The notes beneath the pieces were generated by a model that did no database searches, had not been told where the DNA came from, and saw only the letters and a program-made list of their open reading frames with translations. From contig JAIYCU010000024.1 of assembly GCA_027487835.1 (NCBI GenBank), positions 36,396-100,395 on the forward strand: 64,000 nucleotides of DNA, given 5' to 3'. This document shows, piece after piece, positions 28,672-37,934 of the stretch (position 1 is the stretch's first letter; each line of letters begins with the position of its first letter). The position numbers and the translations under genes were made by a program. Origin of the DNA: Bacteroidota bacterium (lineage in GTDB: Bacteria; Bacteroidota; Bacteroidia; UKL13-3).

Positions 28672-29178
28672 ATGAGTATATTACCATGTGTTTGGAAGCA
28701 TTATGCGGTTTTGGCCGAAATTGGAGCCACCACCTTTTATGATACTTTTAGGCCACATAATACCGAAGATGATATGCAGCAATATTTGGCAGCTACTTAT
28801 ACGCCAGACTTGGTGAAAGCAAATTTGGGTAAAGAGGGTATTCATTATTTTTTGGGGTATTTAAATGGCTCCGATCAAGGCTATGTTAAGTTAATTGAAA
28901 ACCCTATCGGACTCAACTTAACGGGAAGGGTGATGGAATTAGAAAAAATTTACCTGAGAGCAACGGCACAAGGCTCTGGCTTGGCAACTGCGCTCATGCA
29001 ACTAGCCATGGAAAAAAGTAAGTCTTTGGGCTTTGAAAAGTTGTACTTGGGCGTTTGGCAAGAGAATGAAAGGGCCTTGGCTTTTTATAAAAAAATGGGC
29101 TTTGAAGTTTTTGATACGCGTAAATTTCAATTAGGAGGGCGTTTGTGTGAAGATTATTTACTTTATATTCGCTTATAA
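28672..29178 (+). CDS. GNAT-family N-acetyltransferase
   Basis: About 168 aa. Start chosen at ATG 28672; in-frame ATGs at 28657 and 28630 would overlap the preceding gene by 11 and 38 bases, so the start is uncertain. The acetyl-CoA fold is visible: VMELEKIYLRATAQGSGLAT (beta 4 and the Q/RxxGxG/A-type pyrophosphate loop, here AQGSGLAT) followed by LYLGVWQENERALAFYKKMGF, the strand-helix pair of motif B. GNAT enzymes acetylate amines on small molecules or proteins; the substrate is unknown. Situated between the DUF1801 gene and a T9SS-exported esterase, all on the plus strand with short gaps. Confidence 0.85.
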   Translation: MSILPCVWKHYAVLAEIGATTFYDTFRPHNTEDDMQQYLAATYTPDLVKANLGKEGIHYFLGYLNGSDQGYVKLIENPIGLNLTGRVMELEKIYLRATAQGSGLATALMQLAMEKSKSLGFEKLYLGVWQENERALAFYKKMGFEVFDTRKFQLGGRLCEDYLLYIRL

Positions 29179-29189
29179 ATCAAATTTAC

Positions 29190-30407
29190 ATGAAGCATAT
29201 TTCCTTAACTGTTCTGGCTTTAGTTTCTTCATTTGTTGCCTTTTCGCAACGTTATTTAACGCCCCAATTCGATTCTGTGGTAGTTGCTGCCGATATTCAG
29301 TATGGGTTCAACTATAATTACAAAGGGGATAGTACCAATTTATATTTAGATGTTTATTCTCCTTACGGCGACACTGCAGCTCTTAGGCCTATGATTGTTT
29401 TGGCCCATGGTGGTTCTTTTGTGCAAGGCAATAGAAAATCTGCAGATATGATAACTATTTGCAAAGCCCTAGCAAAAAGAGGCTATGTAGTGGCTTCTAT
29501 CCAATACAGATTAGGCGTTAGTTTAAGTAGTGGTAATACCTTAGAGAAAGAGTTTCAACAAGCGGTATGGCGAGGCGCACAAGATGGCAGAGCGGCCATT
29601 CGTTTTTTACGCAAACACATTGCTATGGGCAATGCATGGAAATTAGATGATGCACATTTTTACTCAGGTGGTGTTTCTGCCGGTGGTGTTTTGGCTTTAC
29701 AGGCAGAGTGTTTAGACCTTCCTACCGAAGTGGGTGCCTTGGGCTTAGATACTGTTGCTTTGGGTGGCATTGAAGGCAATTCTGGCAACCCCGGCTATAA
29801 CTGGCGTGTAAAAGGCATTGTGAGTTTATGCGGTGCAATGGGTAATGTGAGTTGGATCAACAATAACAAAAACATTAGCATTTGTAATATGCATGGCGAT
29901 TTAGATAGAACCGTGCCTTATAAAACAGATTACTTCAAATTTTTGAACTCACCAGTAGCCTTATTACAAGGCAGTTTTTCTGTTGACAGTGCTGCTAGGA
30001 TTCAAGGAATGAATACACGTTTGTATACGTATAAGGGTGCAGATCATGTGCCTTTTGTTGGCCTAACCGATGTAAACATGGCCTATATGGATACTACCCT
30101 AACTTTTGTAAGCAATTATTTATATCGTTTTGTATCAGGGATTATCCCTGCTGGCATTAATGATGTTAAAAATCCCAATACCTTAAACATTTATCCTAAT
30201 CCTGCCACTGCTTATATCACCGTTGAAGGCGCTAGATTTGGGTCGAACCTAAACCTTTATAATATCACAGGGCAATTGGTGTTAACTTCAACCTTAGCTA
30301 GCAACCAAGCCATTATTCATGTGGCACATTTGCCAAAAGGCGTTTATTATTTAATAGTGGAAGAAAAGGGAGAGCGAGTGCATCAACACAAAATTGTACT
30401 AGATTAA
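29190..30407 (+). CDS. Secreted alpha/beta-hydrolase (esterase-like) with T9SS type A domain
   Basis: A 405-aa exported hydrolase. It has a signal peptide (about 1-19, SLTVLALVSSFVAFS), then the carboxylesterase-like fold: oxyanion loop VLAHGGSFVQGNRKS (about 70-84), nucleophile elbow SGGVSAGGVLAL (about 158-169, Ser in GVSAG), and a probable catalytic histidine in GADHVPFVG (about 282-290). The C-terminal 75 residues (LNIYPNPATAYITVEG ... LPKGVYYLIV ... HKIVLD) are a type A sorting domain, so it should leave through the T9SS. Substrate is not predictable. The Rieske gene starts on the last base of its stop codon (TAATG), showing translational coupling. Confidence 0.85.
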   Translation: MKHISLTVLALVSSFVAFSQRYLTPQFDSVVVAADIQYGFNYNYKGDSTNLYLDVYSPYGDTAALRPMIVLAHGGSFVQGNRKSADMITICKALAKRGYVVASIQYRLGVSLSSGNTLEKEFQQAVWRGAQDGRAAIRFLRKHIAMGNAWKLDDAHFYSGGVSAGGVLALQAECLDLPTEVGALGLDTVALGGIEGNSGNPGYNWRVKGIVSLCGAMGNVSWINNNKNISICNMHGDLDRTVPYKTDYFKFLNSPVALLQGSFSVDSAARIQGMNTRLYTYKGADHVPFVGLTDVNMAYMDTTLTFVSNYLYRFVSGIIPAGINDVKNPNTLNIYPNPATAYITVEGARFGSNLNLYNITGQLVLTSTLASNQAIIHVAHLPKGVYYLIVEEKGERVHQHKIVLD

Positions 30408-30754
30408 TGGCAATAAAATATTATAAGATTTATGATTTTGAGGAGCATGGAGATGCTCCTCAAGAATTAAATAGTTTAAGAACAGTTGAGGTAGAGGGCA
30501 AACGGGTATGCTTGGTGCGTTTGGAAGATGGATACTTTGCCCTAGATGATAAATGCCCGCATGCAGGGGCGCGTTTAGGTTTGGGGAAATGTACCCCAGA
30601 GGGTATGGTAATTTGCCCTGTGCATAGGTACCAATACAATGCTAAAACGGGCAGGGGTTTGCCTCAACAAGGCGACTATGTGAATAGTTACCCTGTTGAG
30701 ACAAGACAAGATGGTGTTTATATTGGTTTCGAAAAAAAGTGGTGGCAGTTTTAG
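30407..30754 (+). CDS. Rieske [2Fe-2S] protein
   Basis: A 115-aa single-domain ferredoxin of the NirD / dioxygenase-ferredoxin type. The cluster ligands are clear: C50-P-H52 in KCPHAGARLG and C70-P-V-H73 in CPVHRYQYN, giving the two-Cys two-His Rieske site, followed by the usual GLPQQGDYVNSYPV segment. No signal or membrane anchor is present, so it is cytoplasmic and would pass electrons to an oxygenase or reductase. No oxygenase partner is nearby; coupling to a secreted esterase gene (overlap of one base) seems functionally odd and may only reflect gene packing. Confidence 0.88.
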   Translation: MAIKYYKIYDFEEHGDAPQELNSLRTVEVEGKRVCLVRLEDGYFALDDKCPHAGARLGLGKCTPEGMVICPVHRYQYNAKTGRGLPQQGDYVNSYPVETRQDGVYIGFEKKWWQF

Positions 30755-30758
30755 CTGC

Positions 30759-31598
30759 TTATTTGCAATCCCAATTAATTGCATAAGGTTCGCCATCTAT
30801 AACCATTTTGGTTAACCTATTATCTGCATCGTAGGTATTTTGAATTACAGTTTCTACATCTAGTTCCCAAGTTTCGTCTGCTTCATTAAATAAATATGCT
30901 GTAATTTTATTGGGTTGCTTCATGCCATCTTGATTAAAGATTAGATAGAAAATTTCTGCCTCCATAAATAGCGTTTGCAAATAGGGGTCAATTAATTTTT
31001 GGTTATCGTTTTCAAGAACATATTTAAGGCCTGGGGTCATTACGCCCATATTATTTGGTTCAAACAAAATGATTTCTTTAATGCCACCATTGGCATCATA
31101 GCTCATAACAACTTCTGCAAAAGGTGTACTTGGGTCTGATTTATCTACCGCCGTCCATTTGCTAATTTTACCATTTGCATTGTAGGAATAATTTACGGTG
31201 AAGGTATATTCTCTTTGCCCAATTTCAGACGAATCATAGGTGTCAAATGAGCTTACTTTATTATTGGTATAAAATAGCTCCATGGTTTGTTTATCAAATG
31301 AAGATGTTCTAGTAGTAAAACTGGTAAGTTGCTTTGCAGTGTTGTATTCAAAGTCGAAACTAGCATCTAAGGCCCAGCCATTTGGTGTGTTATAAAAATA
31401 TTGTTCTAACCTAGATTTTAAATCATTGGTATAGAAAAAACGGAGGTCGAAACTACTAGAATCTGTTACGGTTTTTACCAAACAGGTTTTGGCAGTATTG
31501 TTATTGTTGTCATCTGTTTTGGTTTCTTCTTTCTTACATGCACTTAATACAACTAAGTTAATTGTTAAAAGAAGTAATAGGTTTTTAATTGGTTTCAT
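30759..31598 (-). CDS. Lipoprotein with YD-like repeats, unknown function
   Basis: A 279-aa predicted lipoprotein: LLLLLTINLVVLSAC supplies a lipobox with Cys at about residue 21, followed by a Lys/Glu/Asp/Asn-rich tether. The mature part alternates tyrosine-rich strands of the kind FDFEYNTAKQLTSF, YSYNANGKISKW and YDANGGIKEI, which resemble YD/RHS-type beta repeats of Bacteroidota surface lipoproteins. No catalytic motif is evident. It lies 24 bases downstream of another lipoprotein and a PorV/PorQ-like barrel on the same strand, so the three may be co-transcribed; it meets the Rieske gene tail to tail. Confidence 0.65.
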   Translation of the reverse strand: MKPIKNLLLLLTINLVVLSACKKEETKTDDNNNNTAKTCLVKTVTDSSSFDLRFFYTNDLKSRLEQYFYNTPNGWALDASFDFEYNTAKQLTSFTTRTSSFDKQTMELFYTNNKVSSFDTYDSSEIGQREYTFTVNYSYNANGKISKWTAVDKSDPSTPFAEVVMSYDANGGIKEIILFEPNNMGVMTPGLKYVLENDNQKLIDPYLQTLFMEAEIFYLIFNQDGMKQPNKITAYLFNEADETWELDVETVIQNTYDADNRLTKMVIDGEPYAINWDCK

Positions 31599-31622
31599 AA
31601 AATGTAAATGGTTTTAAATGGT

Positions 31623-32882
31623 TTATTGTAAATCTGTATTTAACATATATCTGCAGATTCTATTGTTGCCTTTATCTGCCACCAGCACCATTCTACGAAA
31701 GTAGCAAACCCCGCTAGGGTCAATAAAATTAAAGGGCCCACTGGCTTTTCCATCTGCGCCGCTTCCGCCAAAAGAAACAATAATTTGTTTTTTTACATTG
31801 CTATTGGCGGGTGGGTTAACGCCTTCGTAGCCAATATTTGTAAAAACGTATAGGGAGTCTGTTGCTTTATCTGTTACAAAAATATAGGCATTGGCATCAG
31901 GGGCAAAAAAGATATCTGAGGGTTGTTTGAACCTAAAGCTTTCATAAAGAAACCTATTTGCTTTGGTATTATCAAAGTTTAGGAAGTTGGTATTTTCGCC
32001 ATACACCATGCCTTGGTCGGGGTCTAATGTGGCTTGAATGCCAATGGCTCTGTACTCTAATGCATAATCTGGGTTACCCAAGGCTAAGTAAAAGTTGGGC
32101 GAGGTGCTTATGCCAGAGAGTCTTTGTGGAGGGCCTGCTTGGGTAGCAATGGCAGTAATGCCTGCAGCCGATTTTAAACTACTTTGGGTAGGGGTAAGTC
32201 CACTGGCAAAGCCAATATTTTCTCCATTGCTATTAAAAACAAGTACACCATTATCTGGGCGTGCAATACCTGTTACGTCGTTTCGGGGTCCGCTGCGGGC
32301 AACATATAGCGTATTGTCAAAAAGGGTGGCAAGGCCGGTAAATTGCACGTTTATGTCGTCTTGACCCCTAAAGGCGGTATTTCTTCTGCTTTCGTCGCAG
32401 GCAAAATGCTTTAGGGTATCGTTAAATTTTGGATTTCCTGCAGCTAAGTTTTCAATATGGTAAACAGCGGCTAGGTTAATGGATTTATCAGCTACACTGT
32501 AGTACCTGCCTGCAATGTAGGTGTGTAATCTTCTGTCTTGTGTAATATCAGTGGCACCTAAAATGGCCAAGCGAAACACCAGTTCTGCTTTGCCATTAAA
32601 TACCATAATTTCATTGTCTTCAGGTGTGTTTTCATCGTTGTCTGCTACTACATATACCAATTCATCATAGCCTACAATTACATCGAGTGGGTTTCTTACA
32701 TTGTTAATAAATGGATACAAGGGCACATAGCTAACACTATTGGGCACTAAATTAGGGTCGATATTCCCTTGTTTAAAAACATCATCTACGGTATCATTTT
32801 GTTTTGAACCAAAAATGTTGCAGGCACTAAGCAGCGCCATGGCTGCGAGGGATAGAACCAGGTTATTTTTTACAAAATGCAT
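31623..32882 (-). CDS. Lipoprotein, probable beta-propeller
   Basis: A 419-aa lipoprotein with lipobox LSAC (Cys at about 21). The mature chain has repeated short strands separated by Gly/Asn/Asp turns (NPLDVIVGYDELVYVVADND, IMVFNGKAELVFRLA, GVLVFNSNGENIGFA, ADKGNNRICRYML), the pattern of NHL/SMP-30-type propellers; the last of these closely resembles an NHL repeat. It overlaps the 3' end of the upstream PorV/PorQ-like gene by 13 bases, indicating translational coupling, and so probably works at the outer membrane with that barrel. No enzyme motif seen. Confidence 0.65.
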   Translation of the reverse strand: MHFVKNNLVLSLAAMALLSACNIFGSKQNDTVDDVFKQGNIDPNLVPNSVSYVPLYPFINNVRNPLDVIVGYDELVYVVADNDENTPEDNEIMVFNGKAELVFRLAILGATDITQDRRLHTYIAGRYYSVADKSINLAAVYHIENLAAGNPKFNDTLKHFACDESRRNTAFRGQDDINVQFTGLATLFDNTLYVARSGPRNDVTGIARPDNGVLVFNSNGENIGFASGLTPTQSSLKSAAGITAIATQAGPPQRLSGISTSPNFYLALGNPDYALEYRAIGIQATLDPDQGMVYGENTNFLNFDNTKANRFLYESFRFKQPSDIFFAPDANAYIFVTDKATDSLYVFTNIGYEGVNPPANSNVKKQIIVSFGGSGADGKASGPFNFIDPSGVCYFRRMVLVADKGNNRICRYMLNTDLQ

Positions 32883-33868
32883 ATTCCAAGGGTTAATCGG
32901 TGTAGGTTTCCGAGTCGTTCTTTGTTGCTAAAGCTATAGTCGAACCTAAAGTTTCCTAATTTTTTTCTGAGTTTAAGGCCCATTCCAAGTGTTGGAAATG
33001 CAAAATTTTCATCGCTCCCAAACTCGTATCCGAGTCGGCCATACAATAATTTTTTCCAAGCATATTCAGCGCCCAATGCAAAGGTTTCGTTGTTATCTGT
33101 TGGGTGACTCAATTGTAGGGCAATCATTAGGTTATGGTTTTGTGCGCGAATTGGGTCAAACGAGCCTCCAATTCTAAAAGCACTTGGCACTGAAACTTCA
33201 GAAAAGTTAGCTACGGTATTATCTCCGGTCATTTTCAGCATGCTTACTTCCCCGCTTGGGGCTACGTTTACGCCAAAGTTGGAGAAAGAAACCCCAAACT
33301 TACTGTTCATGAGTCCAATATTATAGGTTAGTCCAAGGTCGAATAACACATTGTTGACCTTTACATCTGCGATGCCTTCATTGGCCCATTTGGCATTTAC
33401 GCCAAAGCTAAAATTATCGGTAAGGATTCGGGTATAGGTTAAGCCAATGAGGGTATTATTTACGTTTACGGTTCTGCCTGTGCCTCCGGGTTGAAACTCG
33501 GTAGTTTCTATCATTTCATCATAGTTGAGGGATAAAACCTGCACTCCAAAAAAGGAGTATTTACCTTTTTTTGCTACCAATCCAAAATAGTTAAGGTTGC
33601 TGTTGGCATAATAGGCGGTATGACTTAAGCTGACATCCAATTTTCCGGTATCTCCCCTTGAGATGCCTGCGGGGTTCCAGAACATGGCACTAGGGTCATT
33701 GGCGATACCGGCGGCTGCGCCGCCGAGTGCACTCGAACGTGCATCAGGTGCAATCTTTAAAAACTGCATGCCTGTGCTGCCTGTGCGAGAATTCCCAAAA
33801 GTTGGCAATATCTGCGCGCTTAGCTGGTTTAGTTGCAAAAGCAGGATGATGAAAAGGATTATCCTCAT
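32870..33868 (-). CDS. PorV/PorQ-family outer-membrane beta-barrel
   Basis: A 332-aa barrel. A signal peptide (ILFIILLLQLNQLSA) is followed by the family signature FLKIAPDARSSALGGAAAGIANDPSAMFWNPAGI (about residues 36-69; only its motif logic is noted here: PDAR, ALGGA, NPAG). The rest is regular amphipathic strands ending in GICIL. PorV shuttles T9SS cargo from SprA to the attachment complex and PorQ retains the sortase complex; paralogues with unknown roles are common. Which paralogue this is cannot be settled from the window. It overlaps a lipoprotein gene by 13 bases, a pairing that is itself of interest. Confidence 0.75.
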   Translation of the reverse strand: MRIILFIILLLQLNQLSAQILPTFGNSRTGSTGMQFLKIAPDARSSALGGAAAGIANDPSAMFWNPAGISRGDTGKLDVSLSHTAYYANSNLNYFGLVAKKGKYSFFGVQVLSLNYDEMIETTEFQPGGTGRTVNVNNTLIGLTYTRILTDNFSFGVNAKWANEGIADVKVNNVLFDLGLTYNIGLMNSKFGVSFSNFGVNVAPSGEVSMLKMTGDNTVANFSEVSVPSAFRIGGSFDPIRAQNHNLMIALQLSHPTDNNETFALGAEYAWKKLLYGRLGYEFGSDENFAFPTLGMGLKLRKKLGNFRFDYSFSNKERLGNLHRLTLGICIL

Positions 33869-33929
33869 AACTTAGCAAAGAAAAGGAAAAGCAAGCAAAT
33901 ATTACGTTAAAAAAGTATTATATAAAGGA

Positions 33930-34964
33930 CTAGAAGGCAGTCCAACCTTGGGCTTTAAGGTCGTGTAAATTTCCACTTTTGCCCACCATTTTAATGCCTT
34001 CCGACAACTCATTCATGTGCCCAATTACGGTGAAATCTGGGTGATGCTCTATTTTACTAAAATCTGCCTGTTTGATGGTGAAAAGCAATTCATAATCTTC
34101 GCCACCGCTTAAAGCAAAAAGGGTAGGATCTAAATCCAGTTCCCTCGCAAAATTGTAGGTAGTTGGGTCAATTGGAATTTTTTCTTCGTAAAGAGTTAAG
34201 CCCAGTAAAGATTGCGATGCCAGGTGAAAACATTCGCTGGCAAGGCCATCACTAATGTCTATCATGCTGGTAGGTTTAATTTCCAAGCTGTTAAGAATAT
34301 CGATAATGTCTTTTCTGGCTTCGGGTTTTAATTGGCGTTCTAAGATATAATCATGACCAGATAAATCGGGTTGGGCATTTGGGTTATCTAAGAATACGCG
34401 TTTTTCTCTTTCTAGAATTTGAAAGCCTGCGTAGGCGCCTCCTAAATCACCAGTAACCACTAAAAGTTCATTGGCTGCTGCTCCATTACGGTAGCTAATA
34501 TTTTCTTTTTGCGCTTCGCCAATGGCAGTAATGCTAATGGTGAGGCCATGTTTAGAAGTGCTGGTATCGCCACCCACTAAATCAACCTGGTATTTTTCGC
34601 AGGCTAAATAAATGCCTTCGTAAAGTTCTTCTACCGCCTCCAAAGAAAATTTGCTTGAAAGGGCAAGGGAAACAGTAATTTGTTTGGGGCGGGCATTCAT
34701 GGCATAAATATCACTCAAATTTACCACCACCGCTTTATAGCCTAAGTGCTTAAGCGGGAAATACCCTAAGTCAAAGTGCACGCCTTCCACTAATAGGTCG
34801 GTACTTACCAAGGTGCATAAGCCATTTTCGTGTTCAATCACTGCTGCGTCATCGCCAACCCCCTTAAGGGTATTGTTGCGTAAAGTGATATTTTTGGTGA
34901 GGTGGTCTATTAATTTAAACTCACCTAAAGTGCTAATTTCGGTTCTCGATGCATTTTCAAACAT
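33930..34964 (-). CDS. thiL: Thiamine-monophosphate kinase
   Basis: ThiL phosphorylates thiamine monophosphate to the active cofactor thiamine diphosphate with ATP (PurM-like fold, cytoplasm). The 344-aa chain carries GVGDDAAVIE (about 36-45), STDLLVEGVHFDL (about 54-66), GGDTSTSKHGLTISITAIG (about 131-149) and the C-terminal LSGGEDYELLFTI, covering the Mg-ATP and substrate aspartates. Cofactor supply is relevant to MenD, encoded elsewhere in the window, which uses ThDP. It is apparently transcribed alone: 61 bases separate it from the barrel gene downstream, and bshA starts divergently 73 bases upstream. Confidence 0.94.
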   Translation of the reverse strand: MFENASRTEISTLGEFKLIDHLTKNITLRNNTLKGVGDDAAVIEHENGLCTLVSTDLLVEGVHFDLGYFPLKHLGYKAVVVNLSDIYAMNARPKQITVSLALSSKFSLEAVEELYEGIYLACEKYQVDLVGGDTSTSKHGLTISITAIGEAQKENISYRNGAAANELLVVTGDLGGAYAGFQILEREKRVFLDNPNAQPDLSGHDYILERQLKPEARKDIIDILNSLEIKPTSMIDISDGLASECFHLASQSLLGLTLYEEKIPIDPTTYNFARELDLDPTLFALSGGEDYELLFTIKQADFSKIEHHPDFTVIGHMNELSEGIKMVGKSGNLHDLKAQGWTAF

Positions 34965-35037
34965 GGTACGAAGGTAGTGTTAACATAAATGTAAAAACAA
35001 ATTCTCACCTTTGGAACTTTATTAGAAAAGTATACCC

Positions 35038-36192
35038 ATGAATATTGGCATAGTTTGTTATCCCACCTACGGTGGAAGCGGCGTGGTGGCTACAGAATTA
35101 GGAAAGGCGCTCGCCTTGCGTGGACACAAGGTGCATTTTATTACCTACAAGCAACCTGCTCGCTTAGATATTTTTACGGGAAATACATTTTACCACGAGG
35201 TTTATGTTTCTAGTTATCCTTTATTTGATTTTCCGCCCTACGAAACAGCTCTTACCAGTCATTTAGTAGATGTGGTAAAGTTTGAAAAGTTAGATTTACT
35301 CCATGTGCATTATGCCATTCCGCATGCCTCGGCCGCTATTATGGCCAAGAATATCCTTGCAATGGAAGGCATTCATATTCCAGTTATCACCACTTTGCAT
35401 GGTACAGATATAACCTTAGTAGGTAAAGATGCCAGTTTTGAACCCGTGGTTTGTTATAGTATCAATATGTCGGATGGGGTAACTACCGTCTCACAATCTT
35501 TAAAAGACGATACGTATAGCCATTTTAGGGTGACCAGGCATATCGAGGTAATTCCAAATTTTATTGATTTGGAACGATTTAGTAAGAAGGATCATTCTCA
35601 CTTCAAAAAAGCAATTGCCCCAAATGGCGAAAAGCTTTTGGTTCATACCTCCAACTTTAGAAAGGTAAAACGCATAGACGATGCACTAAAAGTTTTTGCT
35701 GAGGTGTATAAAAAAATGCCTGCAAAATTATTGTTGATGGGCGATGGACCAGAGCGTATCAACATAGAAAAGTTGTGCAGAGAATTAGATTTATGCGATG
35801 CTGTTACTTTTTTAGGCAAGCAAAATCAGGTACAAGAAATATTATCCGTTTGTGATTTATTTTTAATGCCAAGCGAAACCGAAAGCTTTGGCTTGGCCGC
35901 ACTAGAAGCCATGGCCTGTGAGTTGCCTGTTATTTCGAGCAATGCAGGCGGCATACCCGAATTAAATGTAGAAGGTGAAACAGGATTTTTGTGCGATGTG
36001 GGCGATGTAGCTGGAATGGCCGCCAAGGCCATTTGGTTATTAGAAGACGAAGCAAGGCTCACCCAGTTTAAGGAAAATGCTAAAAAGCGCGCCGAACAGT
36101 TTGACATCAATCAAATTGTACCTTTGTATGAACAATTTTATAAAGAGGTAATTGCTAACTCTAAATTAATTTCAGTAAAAGCATTAGGGTAA
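35038..36192 (+). CDS. bshA: N-acetyl-alpha-D-glucosaminyl L-malate synthase BshA
   Basis: BshA is a GT4 glycosyltransferase making GlcNAc-malate, the first step to the low-molecular-weight thiol bacillithiol, which many Bacteroidota use in place of glutathione. The 384-aa chain begins MNIGIVCYPTYGGSGVVATE with the glycine loop characteristic of BshA, includes LHVHYAIPHASAA (about 89-101) and TLHGTDITLVG (about 120-130), and has the C-terminal nucleotide-sugar motif ETESFGLAALEAMACELPVI (about 281-300). bshB and bshC are not in the window. Monocistronic as far as visible. Confidence 0.93.
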   Translation: MNIGIVCYPTYGGSGVVATELGKALALRGHKVHFITYKQPARLDIFTGNTFYHEVYVSSYPLFDFPPYETALTSHLVDVVKFEKLDLLHVHYAIPHASAAIMAKNILAMEGIHIPVITTLHGTDITLVGKDASFEPVVCYSINMSDGVTTVSQSLKDDTYSHFRVTRHIEVIPNFIDLERFSKKDHSHFKKAIAPNGEKLLVHTSNFRKVKRIDDALKVFAEVYKKMPAKLLLMGDGPERINIEKLCRELDLCDAVTFLGKQNQVQEILSVCDLFLMPSETESFGLAALEAMACELPVISSNAGGIPELNVEGETGFLCDVGDVAGMAAKAIWLLEDEARLTQFKENAKKRAEQFDINQIVPLYEQFYKEVIANSKLISVKALG

Positions 36193-36340
36193 CACTAAGC
36201 TTCTCAAAAATTGCTTAGAAATGTACCACTTTTATTACACGGCTTTGTTATTTCTAAGAGTGAGATAGTCGGAAACAGGAATTGGGAAAAAAGGGAAAGC
36301 TTACATGCTATTGGGTTAATTTTACTTTAACAAGCTAGTG

Positions 36341-36976
36341 TTATAGAGGTTTCGGGCTGAACCTAATTCTGATGATAAAGAAAATTGCCAGAAAAAGTAG
36401 TGCCCCCAAAAGCAAATTTCTTGCAGTTAAAAATGAGGCAGTTTTCTCTTCAATGCGCCAAGCTCCATTTTCTAGTAAAAGTTTTACAGCATGTAGATTA
36501 TCATTTTTGAGGATGAATTGTTTTTGAGGATACCCTTTTATCATCAGTATTAACTCGCAAAGATTTTGGGGCAACTCAGCAAACATCTCATTTTTCAAGT
36601 AAAGTGAATTTATCTTGTTTGTTAAATTAGGAAGCTCCACAAAAATGGTTGTCTCGTGGCCAAGAATAACTGTTGGCTGACCAAATTTAAGGGTATCATT
36701 ATTTATAATAAGTAAGCATTTTGTTTGAAAATGCTTACTTACTAATTGCCTAAACTCCTCTGGCGTTTTATAGGCGTTTTTACCAAAGTTATACTCAACT
36801 TCTCCTTCAAATGCAGTTAGTGCGCTTTTGACTGCCAAAAAGTGTTTGCCGTTTTGTTCATAGATCATCAAACTCGACAAATCCGGACTATGGGTCAACC
36901 CTTTTAAACTTAAACCCAAAAAGAATAGAAAAATAAAAAGCGGCTTTGACTTTAAAAACCTCAGTTTATTTAGCAT
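36341..36976 (-). CDS. Membrane-anchored exported protein, unknown function
   Basis: A 211-aa protein with an N-terminal hydrophobic export segment (about 12-28, FIFLFFLGLSLKGLTHS), an extracytoplasmic region of about 150 residues with mixed strands, and a C-terminal membrane helix (about 186-205, LLLGALLFLAIFFIIRIRF) ending in a positively charged tail. The topology therefore places the middle part in the periplasm. Its start overlaps the stop of the YHYH lipoprotein gene by 11 bases (ATGCTAAATAA), so both are translated together and may interact. No family recognised. A palindrome copy (GGGTCAACCC) lies near its 5' end at 36892-36901. Confidence 0.65.
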   Translation of the reverse strand: MLNKLRFLKSKPLFIFLFFLGLSLKGLTHSPDLSSLMIYEQNGKHFLAVKSALTAFEGEVEYNFGKNAYKTPEEFRQLVSKHFQTKCLLIINNDTLKFGQPTVILGHETTIFVELPNLTNKINSLYLKNEMFAELPQNLCELILMIKGYPQKQFILKNDNLHAVKLLLENGAWRIEEKTASFLTARNLLLGALLFLAIFFIIRIRFSPKPL

Positions 36977-37934
36977 ATGCCCCTGCTAAACTATTGATAA
37001 AATTATTTGAACCAGGTTTATCTACATGGTAATGGTAGCCTCTTGTTGCATCATAATGGCCACGACTCGCATCTAAATCTGTATATTCAGTTCCAGCTGC
37101 GCTTAATCTTTCGTAAAGGCCAAAGCCATCTAATGCATATCCAATCATGGCAGCATGACCATCCGTTTGAAGGATTTTAGTTGATTTGCCAGTTGCCGCA
37201 TGGTAATGATAACCTGCTCCCATATTAATATGTCCACCCGCATCATCAAAGGGTGCTAAGGTGTATGCGGCTAAGATTATATTGGTAGGTGCTGGCGCAT
37301 CAAACACCACGCCATTAAAAGCAATTCCGCGGGTGCTGGGTGCTGTTGAATTTGGACCCATGCCAAAGCTAATTGGAGTGCTTAATTTTACTGGGGTAAC
37401 GGGTAAGTAAATAGTTTTGGTTAGGGTAGATACATAAGATGGGAGACATTCAACACAAAAGTTTTTGTAGGTTGATCCAACATTTGGATTGGCAGCCGCT
37501 TGACAATCTGCCTGTGTAGTAGTTCTTGTAATAGCACCTGTAGTGGTATTGTACATTTGCCAAGTAGAATTATTATAAAATGTAGCTAAGTTTTTTACAA
37601 ATGCACCATCAACATCATATACATTACCGCCTTCAATCCAAATGCCACCTTTTGAAGCGTCATCCGAAATATTGATTGGACACCAAGGTCCCATGTCGTG
37701 GTCGGGTGGGGTACTTTTGCTTACAATTTTATAACAATCTGCAGTTGTGCCGTTAGACAATGTTCGGGAAACGATGCTAATGGGTTCAGCCAAACCACCT
37801 GAAAGAAAATTACTAGAAAGTACTTTTATTACCGTTTCATTGGATGTAGGAGTAGTAGTAATTGTTTCCTTCTCTTTGCTACAGGAAGCCAATACGCAAG
37901 TAAGGGCAACGATGGCTAAATTTTTGTAAGTCAT
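36966..37934 (-). CDS. YHYH-domain lipoprotein
   Basis: A 322-aa lipoprotein (lipobox VLASC, Cys at about 18, followed by a Lys/Glu/Thr tether). The C-terminal half carries the signature of the YHYH family: GAGYHYHAATGKST (about 249-262), DGHAAMIGYALDGFGLYER, and a second YHYH in TRGYHYHVDKPG near 300. The paired Tyr-His-Tyr-His motifs look like metal ligands, but the biochemical role of this family is not established. Its stop overlaps the start of the downstream membrane protein gene. The long upstream gap contains a copy of the dispersed palindrome (38029-38038). Confidence 0.85.
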   Translation of the reverse strand: MTYKNLAIVALTCVLASCSKEKETITTTPTSNETVIKVLSSNFLSGGLAEPISIVSRTLSNGTTADCYKIVSKSTPPDHDMGPWCPINISDDASKGGIWIEGGNVYDVDGAFVKNLATFYNNSTWQMYNTTTGAITRTTTQADCQAAANPNVGSTYKNFCVECLPSYVSTLTKTIYLPVTPVKLSTPISFGMGPNSTAPSTRGIAFNGVVFDAPAPTNIILAAYTLAPFDDAGGHINMGAGYHYHAATGKSTKILQTDGHAAMIGYALDGFGLYERLSAAGTEYTDLDASRGHYDATRGYHYHVDKPGSNNFINSLAGAYAK

